In this document: piece after piece, positions 35,510-43,384 of the stretch
Layout of the letters: every line of letters starts with the position of its first letter
How positions within the stretch are numbered: the stretch's first letter is position 1
NCBI RefSeq assembly: GCF_024171565.1
Contig: NZ_JALJZZ010000004.1
Coordinates: 186,001-250,000, forward strand
From: Okibacterium sp. HSC-33S16
GTDB taxonomy: Bacteria; Actinomycetota; Actinomycetes; Actinomycetales; Microbacteriaceae
Reading direction: 5' to 3'
Length of the DNA: 64,000 nucleotides
Translations under genes and position numbers: made by a program
The notes under the pieces: model-generated
Database searches by the model: none
Told to the model about the DNA's origin: nothing
What the model saw: only the letters and a program-made list of their open reading frames with translations

Positions 35510-37393
35510 ATGCATGCACCGAACACCGTGCGCCGGGGTCGAATCGTGACGTCCGTGGCATCCGCTGTGCTGATCGCGGGAATCAGCATCGCCTCTCCAC
35601 TCGCCGCCGTCGCGGCGCCAGACGAGAACGGGGGAGCGGCACGCAACGACTCCGATCAGACCGAGGCGCTTCGCAACTCGATCGTCAACTCGGACGCGAA
35701 GAACGTCATCCTCCTCATCGGCGACGGCATGGGTGACAGCGAAATCACCCTGGCGCGCAACTACGCGAAGGGTGCCGCCGGCGAGTTCGCGGGCATCGAC
35801 GCGCTGCCGCTGACCGGGCAGTACACGACCTATGCGCTCAACAAGGACGGCACTCCGAACTACGCGTCGGAGTCGGCATCGACCGCGTCAGGCTGGTCGA
35901 CCGGAACCAAGACCTACAACGGGGCGCTCTCGGTCGACATCCGCGGCGAGGCGCAGGCGACGCTGCTCGAGCTCGCCAAGGCGAACGGACTGAAGACGGG
36001 CAACGTGTCGACGGCCGAGATCCAGGACGCAACGCCCGGCGCCGAGATTGCGCACGTGTCGGCGCGCTCGTGCTACGGCCCAACGGCCACCACGAAGACC
36101 TGCCCGGAGGCGGCGCTGGAGAACGGCGGGCTCGGCTCGATCTCCGAGCAGCTGCTCAACGTGCGACCCGACGTCACCCTCGGTGGTGGCTCGAAGACGT
36201 TCACGGAGACCGCGGTTGCCGGCCCGTGGGAGGGCCAGACCCTGTTCGAGCAGGCTGCCGACCGTGGCTTCCAGCTCGTGAACGACGCCGCATCGCTCGA
36301 CGCCGTAACGGCAGCCGACGCCAGCGCGCCCGTGCTCGGACTCTTCACCCCGGGCAACTTCCCGACCCGCTGGGTGGGACCTGAGGCAACCGTCGGTGGC
36401 GGCGACCTGCCAGCCGTGTCGTGCACCGAGAACCCGGAGCGCCTCGACACTGGCCTCTCCCTCGGTTCGCTCACCAGCAAGGCCATCGACCTGCTCTCCT
36501 CGGACGAGCAGGGCTTCTTCCTCCAGGTGGAGGGGGCGAGCATCGACAAGCGCGACCACGCCGCAGACGCCTGCGGCCAGATCGGCGAGACCGTCGACCT
36601 CGATGAAGCCGTGCAAGAAGCACTCGAGTTCGCCAAGGCCGACGGCAACACCCTCGTTGTCGTCACCGCAGACCACGCGCACACGAGCCAGATCCTCGGC
36701 TCGACTCCTCCCGGCCTGAGCGCACACCTCGTCACCGAAGAGGGCCAGCCGATGATCGTCGGATACGGCACTGCCGAAGCCGGTGGCTCGCAGCAGCACA
36801 CCGGTTCGCAGGTGCGCATCGCGGGCTACGGTCCCGGCGCCGCCAACGTTGTCGGCCTCACCGACCAGACCGACCTGTTCTTCACCTCGGCGAATTCGCT
36901 GTCGCTCAACCGCGACCTCAATTCCTTGAGCGCGGATGCCACTCTCTCGCTCTCCGCCCCCGCCGTGAAGCCCGGTGCAAAATTGACGGCCTCGGTGTCC
37001 GGTCTCGATGCCGACTGGCAGGTGCGTGGTTTGGTTGAGTCTGACCCGGTCGACCTGGGCCAGGTTGATGTTCTCGGTGGAGACGCGTCGTTCGCGGTTA
37101 CAGCGCCGACCGAGTTGGGTGAACACATCGTGACGCTCACCGGAGCGCAGACCGGAACGGAACTCACCGCCACGTTCGTGGTGGCCGAGGACCCGGCCGC
37201 CGTGCCGGCGCCGTCGACACCGGCTGACCCCGCCGCGGGAGCGGCCGCGGGCGGCTCCGGATCGAACGGAACGGGCATCCTCAGCACGACGGGTGCGGTC
37301 GTCGGTCCGCTGGCCGCGCTCGCCGCTCTGCTGATGGCGGCGGGGACGCTGCTCGCCCTCCGTCACCGCCGGCGCCAGGCGCAGCTCGTCTAG
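35510..37393 (+). CDS. phoA: Alkaline phosphatase, PhoA type, wall-anchored
   Basis: A 627-residue exported phosphatase closely resembling E. coli PhoA. Visible: signal peptide to about residue 36, [10 protein letters not shown] with Asp72, nucleophile Ser122, [18 protein letters not shown] with the phosphate-binding Arg, [21 protein letters not shown] and the last zinc ligand in QQHTGSQ. The residue before Ser122 is Glu, where E. coli has Asp101. A C-terminal extension adds a beta-domain, a low-complexity linker, LSTTG (591-595), a hydrophobic helix and RHRRR, resembling a sortase signal. ATG 35510 has AGGGGA nine bases upstream. It should release phosphate from organic esters at the cell surface. 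Confidence 0.93.
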   Translation: MHAPNTVRRGRIVTSVASAVLIAGISIASPLAAVAAPDENGGAARNDSDQTEALRNSIVNSDAKNVILLIGDGMGDSEITLARNYAKGAAGEFAGIDALPLTGQYTTYALNKDGTPNYASESASTASGWSTGTKTYNGALSVDIRGEAQATLLELAKANGLKTGNVSTAEIQDATPGAEIAHVSARSCYGPTATTKTCPEAALENGGLGSISEQLLNVRPDVTLGGGSKTFTETAVAGPWEGQTLFEQAADRGFQLVNDAASLDAVTAADASAPVLGLFTPGNFPTRWVGPEATVGGGDLPAVSCTENPERLDTGLSLGSLTSKAIDLLSSDEQGFFLQVEGASIDKRDHAADACGQIGETVDLDEAVQEALEFAKADGNTLVVVTADHAHTSQILGSTPPGLSAHLVTEEGQPMIVGYGTAEAGGSQQHTGSQVRIAGYGPGAANVVGLTDQTDLFFTSANSLSLNRDLNSLSADATLSLSAPAVKPGAKLTASVSGLDADWQVRGLVESDPVDLGQVDVLGGDASFAVTAPTELGEHIVTLTGAQTGTELTATFVVAEDPAAVPAPSTPADPAAGAAAGGSGSNGTGILSTTGAVVGPLAALAALLMAAGTLLALRHRRRQAQLV

Positions 37394-37473
37394 CCCACCC
37401 TTGCCGGCGGGCAGCTCGTCTCGCCCGCTCATTGGCAGGAGCCGGCGGGCCGGCGAGTGCGCGTTCACATGAC

Positions 37474-37513
37474 GCAAGACCGCGGTATGAGTGCCTTCAT
37501 ACCGCGGTTTTGC
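37474..37513. repeat. Long palindrome, family P, copy 2
   Basis: Arms 37474-37490 and 37497-37513 match at 16 of 17 positions around a six-base loop. The core ACCGCGGTAT and the right flank GCGGCATTCGAAG are shared with 35119-35175. It may also act as a terminator for phoA. Confidence 0.8.
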
Positions 37514-37537
37514 GGCATTCGAAGCACCATTCATGCT

Positions 37538-37594
37538 GAAAGTGCCAGTTGTGGCGGGTAGTGCGCGAGCGCACCCGCTACAACTGGCACTTTC
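37538..37594. repeat. CCAGTT/AACTGG hairpin repeat, copy C
   Basis: GAAAGTGCCAGTT pairs perfectly with AACTGGCACTTTC and the stem continues for nine more bases with one mismatch, giving a stem of 22 bases. It is the most symmetric copy of the family. Confidence 0.85.
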
Positions 37595-37629
37595 GCGTCG
37601 GGGCCGACCGGAGGCCGCGACGTGTATGG

Positions 37630-37947
37630 CTAGAGCTGGCCCTGGATCTCGGTTCCCGCGGGAAGCGGCTCGAGTCGGGTGACCTCGATCGGGCGGGCGA
37701 GCTTGCCCTCGAGCGACGCGTTGAGGGCGGCTACGGCCTCACCCGCACCGTGGGTGTCGAGCAGCTCGGCTGACTCCCACTTCTCGATCATCATGATCGT
37801 GTTCTCGGGCGTCCGGTGAATTGCGTAGAGGATGCAGCCCGGCTCCTCGTGCACGGCGGCGATCGCCGGAAGAAGTGCTTCATGCACTGCATCGAACTGG
37901 CCGTCGGCGGGAACGAAGTGGGCGGTGACAACAATGGGGGAGCTCAT
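37630..37947 (-). CDS. Antibiotic biosynthesis monooxygenase (ABM) domain protein
   Basis: A 105-residue single ABM domain of the dimeric ferredoxin-like fold: VVTAHFVPADGQFDAV, EEPGCILYAIHRTPEN and MIEKWESAELLDTH are the usual strands. Such proteins oxidise quinols or act as putative quinone-modifying enzymes. ATG 37947 is used; the ATG at 37974 gives an unneeded nine-residue extension. TAACAT eight bases upstream, and no Shine-Dalgarno, suggest a near-leaderless message. Confidence 0.82.
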   Translation of the reverse strand: MSSPIVVTAHFVPADGQFDAVHEALLPAIAAVHEEPGCILYAIHRTPENTIMMIEKWESAELLDTHGAGEAVAALNASLEGKLARPIEVTRLEPLPAGTEIQGQL

Positions 37948-38215
37948 GCTGACCGATGTTACCGCGTGCTGCATCGGTGGTCATCGGATGTCGAGCCGGA
38001 TCTCGACCGCTTTCCGCCCGGACTGGGGACGTGCCGTGGTCCCACGGAGCCTCTACGTTCGATGGAAGCAACGTGAGGCTCCGCCATTCAGAGCGAGTCT
38101 CACTCCATAGGCGGCGCGCCCCGGGGTAACCAGCATCAATCAAAGAAGGCTCTGTGTGTAGAAATAGCGACATGTCCGCAACCTGGGCGAGCCAACTTGG
38201 CGAGATGGACAGCTG

Positions 38216-38764
38216 ATGCGTCGGTCAATGATGAATCGAGTCGCCTTTGCTGCGCTGGTCATTGCTGCCGGATTCGGGCTGTACGGATGTACGTCAAGTT
38301 CCGAGGCATCGGAGTTCGAAATGATGCAAGCTGACGCAGAAGAAAGGGAGAGCGCAGAGAGCGACGTCCTCGAAGAGGGCCCGGTTGGGGAGTCGTGTGG
38401 CTCAAGCTGGAGCGAGAGTCGAGGATACTGCGATGGTGCTGATGCCGCAGATTCTGTGGCGCCCATGGCGGAAACTCAGCCCGGAGGCGGGATCGCCTGG
38501 AATGATGCGGCTGCTTATGCGGGCACGACCCAGCGGGTGTGCGGGCCACTTGCTGGCACCGGCAATTCGTCTGATGACGTCTTTGTGAACCTCGGTCGGG
38601 ACTACCCGGACCCCGGGCGTTTTCAAATCGTGGTCTGGGACGTCGGCGCACTGGAGCCTATCCGAGGGGGAGTCACTGTGTGCACGGCAGGAGTGATCAC
38701 GCTGTACAACGGTGTCGCTCAGATCGAGCTAGAGTCCCCAGAGTTGATCGAGATCTACGAGTAG
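38216..38764 (+). CDS. Putative OB-fold lipoprotein
   Basis: A 182-residue exported protein. The N-terminus has basic residues, a hydrophobic stretch and a lipobox LYGC (Cys about 25). A low-complexity acidic linker follows. The C-terminal 80 residues (WNDAAAYAGTTQRVCGPL, VFVNLGRDYPDP, GGVTVCTAGVI, YNGVAQIELESP) have the pattern of small OB-fold domains attached to secreted nucleases and surface proteins. It lacks a nuclease domain. Several ATGs (38216, 38228, 38231) could start it. It ends in a perfect hairpin shared with the convergent HMA gene. Confidence 0.65.
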   Translation: MRRSMMNRVAFAALVIAAGFGLYGCTSSSEASEFEMMQADAEERESAESDVLEEGPVGESCGSSWSESRGYCDGADAADSVAPMAETQPGGGIAWNDAAAYAGTTQRVCGPLAGTGNSSDDVFVNLGRDYPDPGRFQIVVWDVGALEPIRGGVTVCTAGVITLYNGVAQIELESPELIEIYE

Positions 38765-38783
38765 ACCGCTCGGTGAGCGGTCT
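38763..38783. terminator. Perfect hairpin between convergent genes
   Basis: AGACCGCTC-ggt-GAGCGGTCT overlaps the stop codon of the lipoprotein gene and precedes the end of the HMA protein gene by 27 bases. It can serve both directions. Confidence 0.75.
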
Positions 38784-38809
38784 CGTCACGGCCGTTGAGG
38801 CCCGAGTCG

Positions 38810-39280
38810 TTACGGAAGGACCGGAACCATGCCGTTCTCCACCGCATACCCGGCTTGGCTCAGCGCGGCGCGAGCGGCGTCGAGGTCGAGTTCCCGCGAA
38901 CTGGCCACCGTCACGAGCGACACCTCACCGGGCTGAAGGTCGACGTCGACCGAATTCACACCCGGAATCCGCTCGAGCGCATTCATCACCGTGACGATGC
39001 ACCGGGCCCGGGTCATGCCGGTTACTTCGAGCACCGTCGACTGGCGCCGCGGCGCACTCGACACCTTCGGCGCACCGATCACCGAGTCCGTGCGAAAAGT
39101 AGGCGCCGGGGCGCTGCACGCGCACCCGCCTGGGCTGCCGCATCCGCCGCTGGCACTCGCTCCACCGCCGTCGCCACAGGCGCCGCCGCAACCGTCACCG
39201 CCGCAGTCGCCGCCACCGCAGCATCCGCCCGCCGCGCCTCGAGCGGTCAGGCCGAGGTCGTTCTTCGGTCCCGTCGACAT
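38810..39280 (-). CDS. Cys-rich HMA-like protein with degenerate metal site
   Basis: A 156-residue protein. The first 60 residues are extremely rich in Gly and Cys (GGCCGGGDCGGDGCGG and similar). The C-terminus is an HMA-fold domain paralogous to the next gene, but the metal loop reads GMTRARC, so the first Cys of the usual GMTCxxC is replaced by Arg. It may hold metal through the Cys-rich arm instead. Its ATG follows directly on the TAA of the upstream HMA gene with no spacer, suggesting coupled translation. Confidence 0.8.
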   Translation of the reverse strand: MSTGPKNDLGLTARGAAGGCCGGGDCGGDGCGGACGDGGGASASGGCGSPGGCACSAPAPTFRTDSVIGAPKVSSAPRRQSTVLEVTGMTRARCIVTVMNALERIPGVNSVDVDLQPGEVSLVTVASSRELDLDAARAALSQAGYAVENGMVPVLP

Positions 39281-39673
39281 TTAGTCAGCCGACAGCGGCG
39301 CTGCAACGAGCGAGTAGCCGGCCTCTTCGATCGCGGCCGCAACGTGCGCCTTGTCGAGCGGAGCCTCGCTCAGCACGGTGACCGACGAGACGCCCTCCGG
39401 GTTGAGCTTGACGTCGACGCCGTTCACGCCGTAGATCTCGGCGAGCTCTTCGGTCACGCTCTTCACGCAGTGCCCGCAGGTCATGCCGGACACCGAGAGC
39501 TCGGTCACGACGGCGGTTGCCGCGGGCGAGCCGACGGCAGCGTGGCCGTGGCTCGAGTCGGCACCGTGTCCGCCGCACATGCATCCGCCGCCGCCGTGGC
39601 CGCAGCCACATCCGCCGGCGGCAGTGGGTGAATCGGTGCGGGCGGTCAGGCCGAGGTCAAGGTGAGCAGGCAT
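39281..39673 (-). CDS. CopZ-like copper-binding HMA protein
   Basis: A 130-residue protein. The N-terminal 50 residues carry Gly/Cys/His clusters (GGCGCGHGGGGCMCGGH). The C-terminal HMA domain has an intact GMTCGHC loop, VNGVDVKLNPEG and the terminal GYSLV strand. It probably shuttles Cu(I) in the cytosol to the P-type ATPase encoded at 40091. ATG 39673 has TAGGAG five bases upstream. It lies between csoR and the degenerate HMA gene in one minus-strand unit. Confidence 0.85.
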   Translation of the reverse strand: MPAHLDLGLTARTDSPTAAGGCGCGHGGGGCMCGGHGADSSHGHAAVGSPAATAVVTELSVSGMTCGHCVKSVTEELAEIYGVNGVDVKLNPEGVSSVTVLSEAPLDKAHVAAAIEEAGYSLVAAPLSAD

Positions 39674-39704
39674 GGGTTCTCCTAGGTACGTGAAAAATGA
39701 ACAA

Positions 39705-39986
39705 TCAGGAGCGAACGAGCCGCGCAATCGCAGCGGACGCCTCGCGAATCTTCTCGTCGGCGACGGGCCCGCCCTCGCGGGTGGCCTCGGCAACGCAGTG
39801 GCTGAGGTGATCGTCGAGCAGCTGCAGCGCAACCGTCTCGAGCGCCTTCGTGGCCGCAGACACCTGGGTGAGGATGTCGATGCAGTACACATCGTCCTCC
39901 ACCATCCGCTGGATACCCCGCACCTGACCCTCGGCCCGGCGAAGTCGCTTCACCAGGTCGGCCTTGTTGTCGACATATCCGTGCAT
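39705..39986 (-). CDS. csoR: Copper-sensing transcriptional repressor CsoR
   Basis: A 93-residue all-helical CsoR/RcnR protein with the Cu(I) triad Cys35, His60 and Cys64 (in VYCIDIL and DHLSHC). It represses metal-export genes and leaves DNA when copper binds. ATG 39986 is preceded by GGAGG. Two matching operators lie in its promoter region and in that of the divergent ATPase gene, so it probably represses both and itself. Confidence 0.93.
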   Translation of the reverse strand: MHGYVDNKADLVKRLRRAEGQVRGIQRMVEDDVYCIDILTQVSAATKALETVALQLLDDHLSHCVAEATREGGPVADEKIREASAAIARLVRS

Positions 39987-40013
39987 GGTTTCCTCCGTTG
40001 CTGCCCTCCCACC

Positions 40014-40030
40014 ATACCCGGCAGGGGTAT
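40014..40030. promoter_or_regulatory. CsoR operator 1
   Basis: ATACCCGGCAGGGGTAT is a near-perfect inverted repeat of the TACCC-N-GGGTA type bound by CsoR. It lies 27 bases upstream of the csoR start. Confidence 0.8.
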
Positions 40031-40061
40031 CGATGGCAATTGAGTGGGCCCCCTTGAAATG

Positions 40062-40078
40062 ATACCCCCTAGGGGTAT
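40062..40078. promoter_or_regulatory. CsoR operator 2 and copB promoter
   Basis: ATACCCCCTAGGGGTAT is an inverted repeat lying between TTGAAA (40054-40059) and TAGGTT (40078-40083), that is in the spacer of the probable copB promoter. The -10 ends seven bases before ATG 40091, so the transcript is essentially leaderless. Confidence 0.85.
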
Positions 40079-40090
40079 AGGTTTCACACC

Positions 40091-42442
40091 ATGGACAAGC
40101 CTGAGAGAACGGATGCCACTGCGTCGCCTTCCACAGATCGGCACGCGCACCAGCACACTGCGAGCGGTGACCCGCACGCGGGTCACGCGGCGGTCGACCC
40201 GACCGATGGCCACGCGGGGCACGCGGCGGTCGACCCGACCGATGGCCACGCGGGGCACGCGGCGGTCGACCCGACCGATGGCCACGCGGGGCACGCGGGC
40301 ATGGACCACGCTGCGATGCGCACCGACGACCATCGCGACCATGCGGGCATGGACCATGGCGCGATGGACCACAACGCGATGCATCACGGCGACCACGCGG
40401 GCATGGATCACGCCGCGATGAACCACGGCGGGCACGCGGGCCACGGCGACCACGTCGGCCAGTTCCGCCGCCTGTTCTGGATCATGCTCGCGCTCGCCGT
40501 GCCGGTCGTCGGCTTCAGCCACATGTTCGCCATGATCGTCGGCTACTCGCTGCCCGATGCCAGCTGGGTTCCCTGGATCTCACCGGTCCTTGGCACCGTG
40601 ACGTACCTGTGGGGCGGCAAGCCGTTCCTCGTCGGAGCGGTCGACGAACTCAAAGCCCGGCAACCCGGAATGATGCTCCTCATCGGCCTCGCCATCACCG
40701 TGGCCTTCGTCGCGTCGTGGGGCGCGAGCACCGGCGTCCTCGACGCGCAACTCGACTTCTGGTGGGAGCTCGCCCTCCTCATCGTGATCATGCTGCTCGG
40801 GCACTGGATCGAGATGCGCTCCCTCGCCCAGACCTCCTCCGCGCTCGACTCGCTCGCCTCACTGATCCCCGACGAAGCCGAACGCGTCGATGGAGACACC
40901 GTCACGGTCGTGTCACCGGCGGAGCTGGCGGTCGGCGACCTGGTGATCGTGCGACCGGGTGGCCGCATCCCGGCCGATGGGCGCGTCGAGGAGGGCTCCG
41001 CCGACGTCGACGAGTCGCTCGTCACCGGTGAGTCGATGCCGGTTCGCCGAGAGGTGCGCGACCCGGTCGTGGCCGGAACAGTGGCCACCGATTCGGCACT
41101 GAGGGTTCGCATCACCGCAGTGGGCGACGATACGGCGCTCGCAGGCATCCGTCGACTGGTGTCAGACGCACAGAACTCGACCTCCCGCGCGCAACGCCTG
41201 GCCGATAAGGCTGCGGGCTGGCTGTTCTGGTACGCGCTCGCTGCCGCGGCGATCACCGCCGTGGTGTGGACACTGCTTGGCACACCCGACGACGCGATCA
41301 TCCGCACGATCACGGTGCTCGTGATCGCCTGCCCGCACGCACTTGGGCTGGCCATTCCACTCGTGGTGTCGATCTCAACCGAGCGGGCGGCGCGTGCCGG
41401 TGTGCTGGTGAAGGACCGACTCGCGCTCGAGAGCATGCGCACCATTGACGCTGTGCTGTTCGACAAGACCGGCACGCTCACCCGGGGGGAGCCGGCCCTC
41501 GCCGAGACGGCCGTGGCGAACGGGTGGGACCCGGACGAGGTGCTGGCCCTCGCGGCAGCCGCCGAAAGCGACAGCGAACACCCGCTCGCGCGGGCTCTTG
41601 TTACTGCGGCGACGAGGAGCGGTCGCGCGCTGGAAACAGCATCCGCTTTCCGTTCCTCACCGGCCGAAGGCGTGGAGGCGACCGTCGACGGACGGCACGT
41701 GCAGGTCGGCGGACCGAACCTGCTCGAGCGTGCCGGTGCGGCACCGCTGCCTGCGGCCGAGGCGTGGGCCGGGCACGGGTCGACGATCCTGCACCTGCTT
41801 GTCGACGGCACGGTCGTCGGTGCGTTTGCGTTGCGCGACGAGATTCGGCCGGAGTCGCGTGAGGCCGTCGACTCGCTGCATGCGGTCGGCATTCAGGTGG
41901 TGATGATCACCGGTGACGCCGATGCGGTTGCGCAGGCGGTGGCCGGGGAGCTCGGCATCGACCGGGTGTTCGCCGGGGTCCGACCTGAGGACAAGTCCGC
42001 CAAGGTGGCCGAGCTGCAGCGGGAGGGGCGCCGGGTGGCGATGGTCGGCGACGGCGTCAACGACGCGCCCGCACTCGCGCAGGCGGACGTGGGGCTCGCG
42101 ATCGGCGCGGGAACGGATGTCGCCATCGCCTCAGCCGGCGTCATCCTGGCGAGCGACGACCCGCGCGCCGTGCTGAGCGTGATCGAGCTGTCGCGGGCGA
42201 GCTACCGCAAGATGACGCAGAACCTCTGGTGGGCGGCCGGCTACAACCTGGTGTCGGTGCCGCTCGCCGCTGGCGTGCTGGCGCCCGTGGGGTTCGTTCT
42301 GCCGATGGCAGTTGGGGCACTGCTGATGAGCCTCTCGACCATCATCGTCGCACTCAACGCGCAGTTGCTGCGGCGGCTGGACCTGCGGCCTGGCGCGGTG
42401 TCGGCGCGCCCATTGGCGCGGGATGCTGTCAGCGCGAGATAA
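40091..42442 (+). CDS. copB: Copper-translocating P1B-type ATPase, CPH (CopB) class
   Basis: A 783-residue ion pump. The N-terminus (about 1-118) is His/Met rich and includes three copies of a 12-residue unit (HAAVDPTDGHAG) and several HAGMDH units, in place of HMA domains. Then come eight membrane helices, the actuator loop (VTGES), the transmembrane motif Cys414-Pro-His416, phosphorylation site Asp458 in DKTGTLT, SEHPLARAL and GDGVNDAPALAQAD. The CPH motif with a His-rich N-terminus defines CopB-type exporters. No Shine-Dalgarno; a leaderless start at ATG 40091 is supported. It should export copper and is controlled by CsoR. Confidence 0.93.
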   Translation: MDKPERTDATASPSTDRHAHQHTASGDPHAGHAAVDPTDGHAGHAAVDPTDGHAGHAAVDPTDGHAGHAGMDHAAMRTDDHRDHAGMDHGAMDHNAMHHGDHAGMDHAAMNHGGHAGHGDHVGQFRRLFWIMLALAVPVVGFSHMFAMIVGYSLPDASWVPWISPVLGTVTYLWGGKPFLVGAVDELKARQPGMMLLIGLAITVAFVASWGASTGVLDAQLDFWWELALLIVIMLLGHWIEMRSLAQTSSALDSLASLIPDEAERVDGDTVTVVSPAELAVGDLVIVRPGGRIPADGRVEEGSADVDESLVTGESMPVRREVRDPVVAGTVATDSALRVRITAVGDDTALAGIRRLVSDAQNSTSRAQRLADKAAGWLFWYALAAAAITAVVWTLLGTPDDAIIRTITVLVIACPHALGLAIPLVVSISTERAARAGVLVKDRLALESMRTIDAVLFDKTGTLTRGEPALAETAVANGWDPDEVLALAAAAESDSEHPLARALVTAATRSGRALETASAFRSSPAEGVEATVDGRHVQVGGPNLLERAGAAPLPAAEAWAGHGSTILHLLVDGTVVGAFALRDEIRPESREAVDSLHAVGIQVVMITGDADAVAQAVAGELGIDRVFAGVRPEDKSAKVAELQREGRRVAMVGDGVNDAPALAQADVGLAIGAGTDVAIASAGVILASDDPRAVLSVIELSRASYRKMTQNLWWAAGYNLVSVPLAAGVLAPVGFVLPMAVGALLMSLSTIIVALNAQLLRRLDLRPGAVSARPLARDAVSAR
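40184..40291 (+). repeat. Three tandem 36-base coding repeats in copB
   Basis: Three nearly identical 36-base units start at 40184, 40220 and 40256, and a fourth begins at 40292 then diverges. Each encodes 12 residues with two or three His. Copy number may vary between strains and change metal-binding capacity. Confidence 0.9.
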
Positions 42443-42581
42443 GGAAACCAGCGCCAGATAAGGATGTCGGTGCCGTTTTGATCCTTGTGTCACCGGTGTT
42501 TCCGTGTGCCGCGCCGACCGCGGACGTGCCGGACATCCATACACCGGAGCGATGTCGGTCCCAGCACCGGAGTGTCCGGGG

Positions 42582-43202
42582 TCAGCCCATCGTGCCCGTC
42601 GCCGGCTCGGGCCTCTTCCAGCCGTAGCGCAGGAGGACCGCTCCCCTCGGTGAGGCAGGTTCGGCGGCCAGGAGCTCGAGCGAGGCCGGTGGTCCATCAT
42701 CGGGAAACAGGCGTTTGCCCGCTCCGACGACGATCGGGTACACCCACAAGTTCAAACAGTCGAACCAGCCCTCGGCGACGAGCGTTCGGGAGAAGTCGAT
42801 GCTGCCGATGACGTGGATGTCCTGGTGTCGGTTCCGCAGCACCGACAGCTCGGCGGCGAGATCGGCACCGAGCAGGTGTGAGTCCCTCCAGTCGAGTCGC
42901 GGCTTCCCGCGCGACGCGACGTACTTCGGGATGGCGTCGAACTTGCGCGCGATGCCGGACTCGGGCCCGTCGACCTGGTTCGGCCAGTAGGCGGCGAAGA
43001 TGTCATAGGTGCGACGGCCGAGCAGTAAGGCATCCATGGACTGGATCCCCTCGTCGATCTGCTCCCCGGTCGTCTCGTCGAGGAGCGGAGCCTGCCAGCC
43101 GCCAAACCGGAACCCGCCGGTGGTGTCCTCATCGGGGCCACCCGGCGCCTGTGCGACGCCATCGAGGGTCGTGAAGTGATCGATCTGAATACGCCCGGTC
43201 AT
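42582..43202 (-). CDS. Dihydrofolate reductase/RibD C-terminal family protein
   Basis: A 206-residue protein of the RibD-C/DHFR-like fold: HFTTLDGVAQAPGGPDEDT at the N-terminus, ALLLGRRTYDIFAAYWP, IHVIGSIDFSRTL and VYPIVVGAGKRLFP are hallmarks. These are NADPH-dependent reductases of unknown physiological substrate. ATG 43202 has CGGAG upstream. It is divergent from the monooxygenase at 43385. Confidence 0.88.
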   Translation of the reverse strand: MTGRIQIDHFTTLDGVAQAPGGPDEDTTGGFRFGGWQAPLLDETTGEQIDEGIQSMDALLLGRRTYDIFAAYWPNQVDGPESGIARKFDAIPKYVASRGKPRLDWRDSHLLGADLAAELSVLRNRHQDIHVIGSIDFSRTLVAEGWFDCLNLWVYPIVVGAGKRLFPDDGPPASLELLAAEPASPRGAVLLRYGWKRPEPATGTMG

Positions 43203-43384
43203 GGTGGTCTCCGTTCTGCGACTGGGAACATGCTCCTCAGCCGTGGCGTGGGCGTCAAGGGCGCGAGGCGCAACGACCGAATATGACGGAGTGCGACGCT
43301 TCGGCTCCCCGCACGTTGGTCGTCGGTCGTAGGGTGAAAATGATCGAGGGGCGACCGGCGTCCCCGCTCAGCGAAAGGCGCGTT

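Noticed and set aside
35888-37534. Long minus-strand frame (548 codons) opposite phoA
   Set aside because: It mirrors the GC-rich third positions of phoA, has no start signal and no recognisable protein features.
40184-40291. 36-base direct repeats resembling CRISPR repeats
   Set aside because: They are contiguous with no spacers and code for the His-rich arm of copB.
40543-41892. Long minus-strand frame opposite copB (449 codons)
   Set aside because: Ser/Thr-rich nonsense typical of an antisense shadow; the plus strand is a complete P-type ATPase.
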